DNA of 46,427 bases from a virus: positions 1 through 46,427 of the IMG/VR virus record IMGVR_UViG_3300031565_000074; one strand, given 5' to 3'. Made by a program: the position numbers and the translations under genes. How positions within the stretch are numbered: position 1 is the stretch's first letter; every line of letters starts with the position of its first letter. Under the pieces are notes generated by a model, which had not been told where the DNA came from, did no database searches, and saw only the letters and a program-made list of their open reading frames with translations. Of this stretch, positions 30,340 to 38,537 are shown piece by piece.

Positions 30340-30750
30340 CTACCCTGCGATCGCGTTAGACCGTAGCTGGCGGACGCCGATCACATACTCCACCATCTCC
30401 TCCTCCTCGCCGTAACTGACCTCCGGCTCGTTGGCGATCCAGGCCTCTGGGCCGCCGGCCAGGTGCTTCTGGTCGCTGTTGTTCTTGACCCAGCAAGGCA
30501 CGACGGCTCCAAGTTCCTTGGCCGCGTCCAGCACCACTCGCGCCGGCGACGTGCTCTTAAGCCGGAAGGTCACGGTGCCATACCGCTTGTTGTTCTTGGT
30601 GCGGCTCTGCTCCCCGTCCGCGCCCTCGTGGCTCTTGTAGCGTTCCGGATCGGCGAACGCTATCACGATGAATGTGCCATCGGCATAGCCGCTGACGAAG
30701 TCATCACCGAAGTTGAGCTGCACGTCCTTGGGGTCGTATGTCAGTGCCAT
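30340..30750 (-). CDS. Tail tube protein (DUF3277-type)
   Basis: 136 residues. LTYDPKDVQLNFGDDFVSGY and ADGTFIVIAFADPERYKSHE, then YGTVTFRLKSTSPARVVLDA, match the DUF3277 tail-tube family that accompanies DUF3383 sheaths. It forms the inner tube of the contractile tail. AGGAGGG precedes ATG 30750, and the sheath gene is immediately upstream. Confidence 0.82.
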   Translation of the reverse strand: MALTYDPKDVQLNFGDDFVSGYADGTFIVIAFADPERYKSHEGADGEQSRTKNNKRYGTVTFRLKSTSPARVVLDAAKELGAVVPCWVKNNSDQKHLAGGPEAWIANEPEVSYGEEEEMVEYVIGVRQLRSNAIAG

Positions 30751-30787
30751 TGGTATCCCTCCTGCTATTTAGATGATTGCCTTTGCG

Positions 30788-31816
30788 TTAGATCGTTGCC
30801 ACGCCCACCACCACCGCCTCATGCACGGCGCCGGCCAGGATATAAGAGAACGTCACGCCGGTCAGCTTTCGGGCTGCCAGGTCCGCCGTCGAGATGTCCT
30901 CCCGCAGCGGCATGTTGACCTTGTACTGGTAGATGTTGTCGTCGCTGTTGGCCTGCTCGGCCTTGGTGGTGCAGGCCGCGATGATGCCGTTGGCCCCGGC
31001 CTGGTCCAGCACCTTGCGGATCTTCGCCTCCACTCGGGCGATGCCGGGGTTGTCCAGGGCGATCTTGGGGTTGTTAAGCATCAACTGCAGGATCTCGATC
31101 TCCAGCTGGGCCTTGACCCAGGCGCGGCCCCAGATCACGTCGATGTATTCCCCGCTGGTGCAGATGCCCTCGTTGATGTTGATCACCCCGGCCTGGTTCT
31201 GCGGCGCCTGGGTGTTGTTGGTCCGGATGGTCTGCAGCTGCGTCTTGGTATATCCGGCCGCCGTGATGCCGCTCGGATGCTTCCACTTGAAGGTCAAGCT
31301 GCCGGGCAGCTGGGGTATGGTCTCGCCAACCCATGCGCACTCCGGAAACTCCGTTGCGCTGTCGCTGATCAGGAACGCCTCATCGACCGACCGGGCGCTC
31401 CCGGCGGTCACGTCATCAACGCAGCCGATAAACAGCCGATCATTGGCGGCTCCCCACGTCCCCACCAGCAGCAGGTCCGCCAGCGTCCGCGATGCGATGC
31501 AGATGCTCCAGAAGTCGTTGGCCGTGGTAACGATCGGCACCAGCGCCGTCAGTGCCGCATCATACGCGGTGGCCGCCAGCTTGCGGTACACCGTGATCTC
31601 GGTCGGGCTGGGGTTCTGCGAGAACATCTGGGCGCACATCAAATACTCATCATCGGTGATCAGGTAACCGGCCGCGATCACGTCCGCCAGGTCTTCCACC
31701 ACCACCATCGTCTTTTCAGCCACTCCACTACCCATCACCAGCGGCCGGAAGCCGGCCTGGGAAACTCGCGCGCTTCCGCTGGCTATGCTTACATCAATGT
31801 CCTGGAGAAAAGGCAT
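30788..31816 (-). CDS. Tail sheath protein (DUF3383-type)
   Basis: 342 residues. AGFRPLVMGSGVAEKTMVVV, FWSICIASRTLADLL and the C-terminal LTGVTFSYILAGAVHEAVVV resemble the DUF3383 contractile-sheath family. The sheath is what marks this phage as a myovirus. It is somewhat short of the usual family length, consistent with a compact sheath. GGGAGG precedes ATG 31816. Confidence 0.85.
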   Translation of the reverse strand: MPFLQDIDVSIASGSARVSQAGFRPLVMGSGVAEKTMVVVEDLADVIAAGYLITDDEYLMCAQMFSQNPSPTEITVYRKLAATAYDAALTALVPIVTTANDFWSICIASRTLADLLLVGTWGAANDRLFIGCVDDVTAGSARSVDEAFLISDSATEFPECAWVGETIPQLPGSLTFKWKHPSGITAAGYTKTQLQTIRTNNTQAPQNQAGVININEGICTSGEYIDVIWGRAWVKAQLEIEILQLMLNNPKIALDNPGIARVEAKIRKVLDQAGANGIIAACTTKAEQANSDDNIYQYKVNMPLREDISTADLAARKLTGVTFSYILAGAVHEAVVVGVATI

Positions 31817-31829
31817 TTCAACCTCCCTG

Positions 31830-32360
31830 TTAAACTACCGTCACGGTTATCTTCGGCTTCACGTCGCCATCCACGGTCGGCGTCATCTCGGTCGTCTTGT
31901 TGCGCTCGAAGCTCTCCACGCGCTCCTCGGCCGCGTCCACTCGCACGTCCAGCAGCAACCGCTGCTCGTAGTTCTGGTTGATCCACTCAGTCATGCGCCG
32001 CACCTGGGGGGATAGCACCCGCAGCACCACGCCGGAGATCCTGTTCCAGTAGATCCAGTTGATGGTGTTGCTGGCCAGCTGGCGCAGCGTGTCTATGTCA
32101 TCGTTGCTGTCGCCGATGAACTGCAGGCTGACCGTCACCCGCGAGGCCTCCCAGCGGCTCACGTTGATGTTGTCGGCGCCGTTGTCCTCGCTGGTGTAGA
32201 CGTTCTGATGCAGCGACTCCGGGGATTCGGTGATCGGGTTGTAGGTCACGTATGGCCTGGTCGGCTTCTTGCTTTTCTGATCGGCCAGCTTGAACTCGAC
32301 CCCCAGCGCGGTCGCTATCGTCTCGCCGAAGATGGTGTCTATGGTTGCCTGGCTGATCAT
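31830..32360 (-). CDS. Neck/tail terminator protein (LIC12616-like)
   Basis: 176 residues, matching the family of short proteins next to contractile sheaths (PRPYVTYNPITESPESLHQN, NISRWEASRVTVSLQF... split here as VSRWEASRVTVSLQF; then LRQLASNTINWIYWN). They cap the tail tube or join it to the neck. It overlaps the next gene upstream by four bases. Confidence 0.75.
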   Translation of the reverse strand: MISQATIDTIFGETIATALGVEFKLADQKSKKPTRPYVTYNPITESPESLHQNVYTSEDNGADNINVSRWEASRVTVSLQFIGDSNDDIDTLRQLASNTINWIYWNRISGVVLRVLSPQVRRMTEWINQNYEQRLLLDVRVDAAEERVESFERNKTTEMTPTVDGDVKPKITVTVV

Positions 32361-32725
32361 TGGTCGCTCGTTTCGTTATCGCCGACCTTCTTCGCTACAT
32401 ACATGGTAAAGCCGCCGTCCTTGTTGCGGTCGCTGTTGCTCGTAACCCGGAACTCGCTGCCCTCGAACACGATGACTGATTGCAGCGTGATCGTCTTGGC
32501 GCCCAGCTCGTAAGCCTTGATGTCCTCACTGCTGTATTGCCCCTGGGGCAGCGACATCAGGTCCCGGTAGCCCAGCCGGAAGATCGCCAGGTCCTTGGTC
32601 GTTTCCTGCTGCAGGTTACGCTGCGCCCGGCCGCCCGAATCGGTCTCGCCGGTGTCCAGCCGCACCACGTAGGTGGCCACATGCTCCTGGATCACAGACT
32701 GTAGCATTCCTATCCCGCTTGTCAT
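32357..32725 (-). CDS. Head-tail joining protein
   Basis: 122 residues. VATYVVRLDTGETDSG, then SLPQGQYSSEDIKAYELGAKT ITLQSVIVFEG form an all-beta protein of the size of connector/neck proteins. The position between the gp10-like and the terminator genes supports this role. I have no family name. GAGGCAAG precedes ATG 32725. Confidence 0.6.
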   Translation of the reverse strand: MTSGIGMLQSVIQEHVATYVVRLDTGETDSGGRAQRNLQQETTKDLAIFRLGYRDLMSLPQGQYSSEDIKAYELGAKTITLQSVIVFEGSEFRVTSNSDRNKDGGFTMYVAKKVGDNETSDQ

Positions 32726-33219
32726 CTTGCCTCGTTCCCGCTTACCACCTGGCCCTGTATGCTGTTGCGGTAGCGCCCAGTGTCCACCAGGGGCGTGGTC
32801 CCGCTGCCGCGCCGCGCCTGGTACTTCTCGTTAAGCTCGGGCGATATCCCCCGGTCTATCTTTTCCTTCACCGCGTCGGCCAGCACTATCGCCGTCATTA
32901 GCATGATCTGCCCGACCGATCCGGCCATGGCATAGACCTGGTTGAGCCGCTTGACCGTGTTGCGCATCACAGCCCGGTCATCCCAGGTCGCCCTTAGGTG
33001 GCTGCGCTCCGGGATGACCACGTTGTGATTCTTTCCTGCCCGGTCGGTGCCGAACTCATGCACGGCGCCAAGCCCGGCCATCGTCAGCCCATCGCCCACC
33101 TGCTCGCTGGCAGTGTCGCCCAGGATCCCCACGCGGATCTCGGCGGCGCCGGCTTCACGCAATCTGCTCAGCAGCTTCGGCGTGTTGTTCCTGTCTATAA
33201 CCTGGTCCTCACGTGCCAT
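32722..33219 (-). CDS. HK97 gp10/virion morphogenesis-like head-tail connector
   Basis: 165 residues. AEIRVGILGDTASEQV, LGAVHEFGTDRAGKNHNVVI and PERSHLRATWDDR match the gp10/G-like connector family, including the conserved VHEFG motif and the IPERSHLR pattern. It closes the head-tail interface. It overlaps its downstream neighbour by four bases and the upstream gene by 11. Confidence 0.8.
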   Translation of the reverse strand: MAREDQVIDRNNTPKLLSRLREAGAAEIRVGILGDTASEQVGDGLTMAGLGAVHEFGTDRAGKNHNVVIPERSHLRATWDDRAVMRNTVKRLNQVYAMAGSVGQIMLMTAIVLADAVKEKIDRGISPELNEKYQARRGSGTTPLVDTGRYRNSIQGQVVSGNEAR

Positions 33220-33562
33220 CTAACTCTACTCCGCTAAACCTGTGCTCCATTCCAACGGCGGCGCCCAGGACTATCCGGTAGGAATCCCACATGGTAGGTT
33301 GCGACTTGGTGCTTCCGGCCACACTGGCGTAGGTCGCCGCTACGTCGGCCACTCGCTTGGAGGTAAGCTGCCCGTCAATGACGCCGGCGGAAAGCATGAA
33401 CGCCCCGGCCGCCAGGGCCACGAGCTGGTCGTAGTGCGAGTCGCTGGCCGCTACCCCGTCATCCGCGACACGCTGCTGGGCGTTCGTTACGTGAACGCCC
33501 AGCGTTGCGTCAGTCACGGCTGCCAGCCCGCCATAATAGTTGCGGACCTCGGCATACGCCAT
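33209..33562 (-). CDS. Head-tail connector, DUF4054-type
   Basis: 117 residues from ATG 33562, preceded by AGGGGATC; the longer reading to 33616 has no ribosome site. The helical sequence (SHYDQLVALAAGAFMLSAG, VADVAATYASVAGSTKS) resembles DUF4054 connectors that follow the capsid gene in comparable phages. Confidence 0.6.
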   Translation of the reverse strand: MAYAEVRNYYGGLAAVTDATLGVHVTNAQQRVADDGVAASDSHYDQLVALAAGAFMLSAGVIDGQLTSKRVADVAATYASVAGSTKSQPTMWDSYRIVLGAAVGMEHRFSGVELDGT

Positions 33563-33563
33563 G

Positions 33564-34535
33564 TTAGATCCCCTTACCGATGTAGGCTGCCATCGGGTAG
33601 CGGAACATGATGCCACCGGTGATCAGCGTCACCGCCTGGCGGGAGCTGCCCAGCTCATCATAGATCGGGGGGAACAGGTTGATGTCCTGCAGCGTAGCTA
33701 TCTGCGCGACCTCGGGGCGGTTGTCGATGATCATGAAATAGTCCACGGTGTCACCGTTCCCGCCTGTCGCCGCGGTGCCTGCCTTCAGGCGGTTGTCCGT
33801 GACGATGTTCTCGAAGTAAGCGCCCGGGCCCACCAGGAAGCTCTCGATCGTCTGCGGGGTGTCGGAGCCGAAGGGCTTGCGCAGGCGGATCCGCTGCTTG
33901 CTGGGAAGCACCAGGGTCCGGCCCTTGAAGATATTGCCGTCCTCGACGAAGGTCAGCCCGGTCGTCAAGTCGTCAATGATCTCCTGGGGGGTCTTGTGCT
34001 CCCACTGGCGCTTCTGCGCCACGGTGCCGGAGTAGGCGCCCTGCTGGACGTCCGCCTTCTTGCCCAGGGTCTTGGGGTCGTTGCCGTAGTAGCTGTTGTC
34101 CAGGATGCCGGTGATACCAAGAGCGGAATCACCAACCCACACCAGGCGGGATTCCTCCTCCCAGATGTACCGGCGCGCCGTCATCGGGCGCAGCATGTCC
34201 AGCCGGATGGTGGGCCCATGCCCGATCCGGGCGGCCGCCGCGGCCTTGGCGATCTCGGTGCGGTCGTACTCGATCGCGTCGCCGATCTCATACGTCCCCT
34301 GCTTGCGCCGCTCCTTCTTGTCGCCCACGGTGGGCAGGTCTTTCGCGCGGGCCCGGCCGGCGAATACCTTGGCTGCGCCGGTGCGGTCGTAAACGTCAAA
34401 GCCGATCACGTCAGCGCCCGGGTCGAAGTTGGTGTTGATGCCGAAGATCTCGCGGTGCATCAGCTCCTCCACCTTCGGCTCATACAGCACACTCTCGATG
34501 CTGAGTAGGTCCTCTTGCGGGATCAAGTTAGCCAT
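33564..34535 (-). CDS. Major capsid protein (DUF2184-type)
   Basis: 323 residues. LLSIESVLYEPKVEELMHRE, then ADVIGFDVYDRTG, DLPTVGDKKERRKQGTYEI, YDRTEIAKAAAAARIGHGPT and a C-terminal QAVTLITGGIMFRYPMAAYI match the DUF2184 capsid family used by myoviruses of this gene order. AGGAGGAGACG precedes ATG 34535. The downstream order (connectors, sheath, tube) supports it. Confidence 0.88.
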   Translation of the reverse strand: MANLIPQEDLLSIESVLYEPKVEELMHREIFGINTNFDPGADVIGFDVYDRTGAAKVFAGRARAKDLPTVGDKKERRKQGTYEIGDAIEYDRTEIAKAAAAARIGHGPTIRLDMLRPMTARRYIWEEESRLVWVGDSALGITGILDNSYYGNDPKTLGKKADVQQGAYSGTVAQKRQWEHKTPQEIIDDLTTGLTFVEDGNIFKGRTLVLPSKQRIRLRKPFGSDTPQTIESFLVGPGAYFENIVTDNRLKAGTAATGGNGDTVDYFMIIDNRPEVAQIATLQDINLFPPIYDELGSSRQAVTLITGGIMFRYPMAAYIGKGI

Positions 34536-34544
34536 CGTCTCCTC

Positions 34545-35840
34545 CTAGTCGTCTATTACAGTTACTGGTTGCAGTAGCAGCAAGGCCACCGGGCCCGCGC
34601 CACTCGTCACACCCCGGAACTCCACGCCCACCAGCCTGGCCGTCTTGCCTGGCTCGGCGGTCGTGCAGAAATTGCCGGGTTCCATCAAGGGCGACGGGTT
34701 GCTCTGTCCCGCCCGGGCGGCGCCTATCGTGGCGCCGCTGGCGGTGGTAGAGCCGTCAGCCGGATCCTCTACAGTCGTGGCGTAGCCAACCAAGGCGTCA
34801 ATGGCCGCCAGCAAGTCCCCGCCACCGCTTCCCGCGGTCCCGGCGGAGATCCTGATAGCTGATCCAGTGCCTTGCTTGGCAGACGTAACCAGGATCTGTC
34901 CACCAGCTATAGTTACCGTCTCCGTGCTGCCCGTCTCCAGCCGTAGCGCCACCTGCAGCGCCGCGGCTATAGTGTTCCAGTCGTCAGTCGCCGTCAGGCT
35001 TACGACCAGTTGCCTGGTGGCCGTCGTATCCGCCTTTACGTCCAGGTCGTAGTCCTCGGCGCTGATCCCCGCCACTGTCGCGCCTATGAACGTGGTCGGC
35101 GTGGATGATACGCCCTGGCTCCCGGTGGTTGACAACACCTGAATGGCAGTGATGAAATCCCCTCCCCCACTACCAGCCGTGCCGGCCGCTATCAATATCG
35201 TGCTGGTGTCCCCTGTGGTGCTCGATGTCACCAGGATAGTCCCACCAGCCACCACCACTGTTTCGGCCTCGCTTGTCTGAGCTCTCAGGTCCGTCTGTAT
35301 CTTCAGCGCTATTCCGTCCCAGTCATCAGCTGGCAACAGGTCAAAGGTCACCTGCCATAGCGTCCCATCAACCGTGATGTCCAGGTCGTATGTCTCGGCG
35401 GGTATCTCGGGAACAGCGCTCCCGATTATCGCCTCATCGAAGTTGATCGCCTGGTAGCCGGACGTGGCCGCCTCCTCGGTGTGCCGCACCCTTACAGCAT
35501 CAAGCTCGGTCACGGCCTCCTCAACAAAGCCGGTCCCGAACCCTGTCTGCATCAGGCCCATCACGTCCTTGTCCTCGTATTGCCCTACCGTCTTGGCCAC
35601 CGTGTCCTCGGTGTTTACTCCCTCGGCGTCTTCAGCGATCAAGGGCAAGCCGGCGAACGTCGCGCCGGCGCCGGCGTAGACCTTGGCGTGATCTCCGTCA
35701 GATCCGATACAGGCGGCGCGCCCGAACTTCACCGTGCCTTCGGCGATGAACGTGCGCACCAGCTCTGCATCGTAATCCGATGGAACACTCCCGACCTTCC
35801 CGGGAGAACTGATCCTCGCTTTCACTACATTAGTGGCCAA
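34545..35840 (-). CDS. Cement/decoration-like structural protein with two repeat domains
   Basis: 431 residues from TTG 35840 with a weak AGGTAGAG in front. Residues 27-110 (VRTFIAEGTVKFGRAACIGS ... GLPLIAEDAEGVNTEDTV) match the structural-cement family encoded next to DUF2184 capsids. Two tandem copies of a domain of about 110 residues (127-235 and 236-353) share the pattern YDLD..DG...DDWD.I...I...L, then TV.I..G.I.VTS, then AGTAGSGGGD with the sibling gene and baseplate J. The C-terminus returns to the cement fold. Confidence 0.75.
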   Translation of the reverse strand: MATNVVKARISSPGKVGSVPSDYDAELVRTFIAEGTVKFGRAACIGSDGDHAKVYAGAGATFAGLPLIAEDAEGVNTEDTVAKTVGQYEDKDVMGLMQTGFGTGFVEEAVTELDAVRVRHTEEAATSGYQAINFDEAIIGSAVPEIPAETYDLDITVDGTLWQVTFDLLPADDWDGIALKIQTDLRAQTSEAETVVVAGGTILVTSSTTGDTSTILIAAGTAGSGGGDFITAIQVLSTTGSQGVSSTPTTFIGATVAGISAEDYDLDVKADTTATRQLVVSLTATDDWNTIAAALQVALRLETGSTETVTIAGGQILVTSAKQGTGSAIRISAGTAGSGGGDLLAAIDALVGYATTVEDPADGSTTASGATIGAARAGQSNPSPLMEPGNFCTTAEPGKTARLVGVEFRGVTSGAGPVALLLLQPVTVIDD

Positions 35841-35860
35841 GTTACTCTACCTAACTAAGA

Positions 35861-36754
35861 TCAAGTGTCCGCCGTTGTGGTGAATATCCCTTCCAGCCGA
35901 ACCACCGCGGCCCGCACGCTGCCGGTCAGGCTGATCACCTTGCTGGCCTGGACGAAGCTGATGCCCGTCACCAGCACCGTCTTGTTGGCCTCGGCCGTGG
36001 TGGCAAAGCCACCGACCGGGAACAGGGTGCCGTCGATCGGCACGTCCACCGTCACCGTCATGTTGGTCACCTGGTTGATCGCGTCGATCAGGCCACCGCC
36101 GGCGCTGCCGGTCGTGCCTTCGGTGATGCGCACGCTCGAGCTGGTGCCCGTCGTCGCGCTTGTCACCAGGACCTTCCCCGCAGCGATCGCCACCGTCTCG
36201 GTAGAGCTGGTCAGGGCGCGCAAGACCACCTGGATCTTGGCGGCGATCCCATCCCAGTCATCACCGACCAGCAACGGCGTCGGGCAGGGGTAGTTGGTCC
36301 CGTCGATCTCGATGTCGATGTCGTAGGTGGCGCTCGCCAGGGCCGGCACGGTCGCGCCGACGAAGGTCAGCGGCGCCGAGCTCAGCGTCCCGTAACCGGC
36401 TGCCGCGGCTTTCGCCGTGTGCCGGATCCGGACCGCCCCGCCCTTCAGCACGTCTTCCTCGACGAAGACAACACCGCTCCCCTTCTCTATGATCCCCGCC
36501 ACGTCCAGGGCCGCATAGGCTTCGGTGTCGGCGTTGGTCGCGTCGTAGCTCCAGGAAGCCACTCCCTTGAGCACGCCGCCCGCACCGGAGAAGTTCTTGA
36601 CCTGCTCCCCGGTTGAGCCGACCATCACGGCCCGACCGAACAGGAAGGCGTCCTCGGCGATGTAGGTGCGGATGATCTCGTCGGCCATCTGCAGCTCGCC
36701 GGGCCCGCCGAACCTGTTGGGCTGGTCGGTGATCTGGCCTTTCTTCATGTCCAT
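35861..36754 (-). CDS. Cement/decoration-like structural protein with one repeat domain
   Basis: 297 residues from ATG 36754 with GGAGGAATACC in front. It is paralogous to the neighbour at 34545-35840: residues 27-118 match (IIRTYIAEDAFLFGRAVMVG, then AVRIRHTAKAAAAGYG) and residues about 119-231 are a single copy of the shared domain. It likely decorates the capsid. A promoter at 36783-36811 lies just upstream. Confidence 0.75.
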   Translation of the reverse strand: MDMKKGQITDQPNRFGGPGELQMADEIIRTYIAEDAFLFGRAVMVGSTGEQVKNFSGAGGVLKGVASWSYDATNADTEAYAALDVAGIIEKGSGVVFVEEDVLKGGAVRIRHTAKAAAAGYGTLSSAPLTFVGATVPALASATYDIDIEIDGTNYPCPTPLLVGDDWDGIAAKIQVVLRALTSSTETVAIAAGKVLVTSATTGTSSSVRITEGTTGSAGGGLIDAINQVTNMTVTVDVPIDGTLFPVGGFATTAEANKTVLVTGISFVQASKVISLTGSVRAAVVRLEGIFTTTADT

Positions 36755-36782
36755 GGTATTCCTCCGTTTGATTACAAGTTAC

Positions 36783-36811
36783 ATTATAGGTTAGGTAGAT
36801 AGATCAGTTAA
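36783..36811 (-). promoter_or_regulatory. Sigma70-type promoter upstream of the cement/capsid genes
   Basis: TATAAT (36783-36788) lies 17 bases from TTAACT (36806-36811) on the minus strand. The predicted start near 36776 gives a 22-base leader to ATG 36754. It sits in the only gap between the protease/scaffold and cement genes and would allow extra capsid and cement production. Confidence 0.65.
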
Positions 36812-36820
36812 ATGGTTACC

Positions 36821-38026
36821 TTACTTACCCGCCGCCTGCCGCTCCGCTTCCCGCTTGGCGTGCCAGTCGCCGATCATGCTCCGCTTGGCCTGCACGGCGT
36901 CCGCCGTCACTACCGGCTTGCCAACCTGGCCGGCGCCCTTCTCGTTGGCCTGGGCATGCAGCATGTCCACGATGGCCTCGTAGCGATCCGTGATGGCCGC
37001 GTCAGACTTCTCATCCACGTTCACGCCCTCTTTGTAGGGCATGTGCTTGGCGATGATCTGCTCCATCACCTGGCGGTCACCCAAGCCGTCGAAGGCCTCG
37101 ATGCCGGCGTCCTTGGCGTCGCCTTCCAGCTTGGCCCTGGCCGCGACCAGCTTCTGGATCTCGGCGGGCTTGCCGTCGGCCGCCTTCTTCAGCTCATCCT
37201 CGGCTTTCTTCTTGGCGTCGTTGGCGGTCTCGAGCTTGTCGTTGGCGTCCTTGAGATCCTTCTCGAGCTTCTTGACGTCGTCTGCCTTGTCGGCGTCAAG
37301 CTTGGTCTGCAGCTCGTCGATCTGCTTCTGCAGCTTCTCGACCTCCGCACCACCACTGTCCCCCTCCAGCTTCTTCTTCGCCTCGTCGCGCTCCTGCTTC
37401 AACGTGGTCAGCAAGCCGTGGATGGAGCTGGCGTCCGCACCGTCGATGGTAAGTTCCTTCCCTTCGTCAGTCCTGAATTTCAACATTACATCCTCCTTCA
37501 TGTCGACGTGAAAGCGCGCTTCCGGGCCGGCCCGTCCGGCCTTCACCAGCGCCGCGTGGTTTACTCGTATGTCCCGCTGCGCGCTATCGAACGTTTCGCT
37601 CTGATAGCTGCCCGGGGTGTCATCGTCTTCGGTCAAGAATCCTATAGATGCCTCCTTTTTTTCACCTGATTTGATCTCCTTCTGTAGCTGCGCGTCATAG
37701 ACGATCGCCGGCGCTCTTAGGAAAAGACCATCGACCCACGGCTTGCCGATCGTGCCGCGCACCAGCTGCTTGTAGTTGTCCGGCTTAACCAGCATCGGCT
37801 GGCCGTCTGCGTCCAAGGGGTGTCCGTCGGTGATCGGCGCCAGGTCGGCGCTCGCCCTGGTCGCCGCGCTGAATAGATCCTCTGGCAGCTTCGCCTTCTT
37901 GACCATCTTACCGTCCACGTAATAATCGTAGACGCCAACCTTGCTCAGTGTGATGGTTCCCTTCAGAAAGTCCGCGCCGATCTGGTCGATCTCGAACTGG
38001 CCTTGATCAGTAATGAAAATGCTCAT
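36821..38026 (-). CDS. Prohead protease/scaffold fusion (DUF2213-type)
   Basis: 401 residues. The N-terminal part (YDYYVDGKMVKKAKLPED, DGHP at 67-70, KEASIGF near 124-130) matches DUF2213 maturation proteases, with His69 and Ser127 as candidate catalytic residues. Residues about 205-300 form a long coiled coil typical of scaffolds, followed by a helical C-terminal domain. It processes and shapes the capsid. The start codon at 38026 lies in a perfect dyad and has no Shine-Dalgarno; the promoter at 38033-38060 predicts transcription starting at this ATG, so the message is probably leaderless. Confidence 0.85.
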   Translation of the reverse strand: MSIFITDQGQFEIDQIGADFLKGTITLSKVGVYDYYVDGKMVKKAKLPEDLFSAATRASADLAPITDGHPLDADGQPMLVKPDNYKQLVRGTIGKPWVDGLFLRAPAIVYDAQLQKEIKSGEKKEASIGFLTEDDDTPGSYQSETFDSAQRDIRVNHAALVKAGRAGPEARFHVDMKEDVMLKFRTDEGKELTIDGADASSIHGLLTTLKQERDEAKKKLEGDSGGAEVEKLQKQIDELQTKLDADKADDVKKLEKDLKDANDKLETANDAKKKAEDELKKAADGKPAEIQKLVAARAKLEGDAKDAGIEAFDGLGDRQVMEQIIAKHMPYKEGVNVDEKSDAAITDRYEAIVDMLHAQANEKGAGQVGKPVVTADAVQAKRSMIGDWHAKREAERQAAGK

Positions 38027-38048
38027 GCAGTTATTCTAGCATGAGCAT
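38019..38048. promoter_or_regulatory. Perfect 10-bp inverted repeat over the late start
   Basis: ATGCTCATGC (38019-38028) and GCATGAGCAT (38039-38048) are exact inverted repeats with a 10-base centre. They cover the late promoter's -10 box and the ATG of the protease/scaffold gene. This is suited to a dimeric repressor or activator, or to an RNA hairpin at the start codon. Confidence 0.75.
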
Positions 38049-38060
38049 CTTCGGGGTCAA
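38033..38060 (-). promoter_or_regulatory. Late virion-operon promoter
   Basis: TTGACC (38055-38060), a 16-base spacer and TAGAAT (38033-38038), preceded by an extended -10 TGC, form a strong promoter on the minus strand. Counting from the -10, the first transcribed base is 38026, the A of the ATG, so the transcript would have no leader. It drives the head, tail and lysis genes. Confidence 0.75.
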
Positions 38061-38095
38061 TCTGTATTGGTCGCCAGACTACATTATCTTGTGTT

Positions 38096-38127
38096 CCTAT
38101 GTCTCATAAAGGCGCCTATGTCCCATA
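38096..38127. repeat. Two 13-bp direct repeats upstream of the late promoter
   Basis: CCTATGTCTCATA (38096-38108) and CCTATGTCCCATA (38115-38127) differ at one base and are 19 bases apart. They lie about 70-100 bases upstream of the predicted late start, a typical place for an activator to bind, in the gap after the helix-turn-helix gene. Confidence 0.7.
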
Positions 38128-38337
38128 TCAGCGGCCCTGCGTCTTCGTTGTCCGGCTCACCCTGGTCCTGGCCAGGAATTCGCGCAGCGCCTTCTCCGGT
38201 ATCCGGAAGCACCGCTCGCTGACATTGAAGTAATCGATCCGCTTCTCCTTGCACCAACGCAGCACGGTCCGGCGCGAAACACCAAGGTAGTCGGCGGCCT
38301 CCTCCAGCGTGTATAGCTTGCCGTTATCGTCGACCAC
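38128..38337 (-). CDS. Small helix-turn-helix DNA-binding protein (excisionase/MerR-like)
   Basis: 69 residues from GTG 38337 with GAGGAGGGGAAC in front. KLYTLEEAADYLGVSRRTVL then RWCKEKRIDYFNV is the HTH_17 motif of excisionases and MerR-like regulators; the rest is a basic tail. It is encoded directly before the late promoter with its dyad and direct repeats, and is the best candidate to regulate it. An excisionase role is unsupported because no integrase or attachment site was found. Confidence 0.75.
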   Translation of the reverse strand: MVDDNGKLYTLEEAADYLGVSRRTVLRWCKEKRIDYFNVSERCFRIPEKALREFLARTRVSRTTKTQGR

Positions 38338-38347
38338 GTTCCCCTCC

Positions 38348-38524
38348 TCACCCGCTCCGGTTAACCAGGTCGATCACGGAATCCAAAGACACCAGGTCGA
38401 TGGTCCTGCGATTGACGATCTTCCGCTCCACCACCGGCAGCGCCTTGACGTCTATCAGCAGCGCGTCTTTGCGGATCATGCCGGCAGCCTCCTTCTTTGC
38501 GTTTTCCTTTTCTCCCTTAGCCAT
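38348..38524 (-). CDS. Small hypothetical protein
   Basis: 58 residues from ATG 38524, with GGAGAGGTC in front. It is Lys-rich at the start (MAKGEKENAKKEAAG) and then hydrophobic/acidic (LLIDVKALPVVERKIVNRRT, DLVSLDSVIDLVNRSG). It ends 10 bases before the helix-turn-helix gene start. No family recognised; a virion minor component or a regulator partner is possible. Confidence 0.6.
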   Translation of the reverse strand: MAKGEKENAKKEAAGMIRKDALLIDVKALPVVERKIVNRRTIDLVSLDSVIDLVNRSG

Positions 38525-38537
38525 GACCTCTCCTTTG

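Noticed and set aside
38128-38337. Excisionase of an integration system
   Set aside because: The protein has the helix-turn-helix of excisionases, but no integrase, attachment site or repressor was found, so a regulatory role is preferred.
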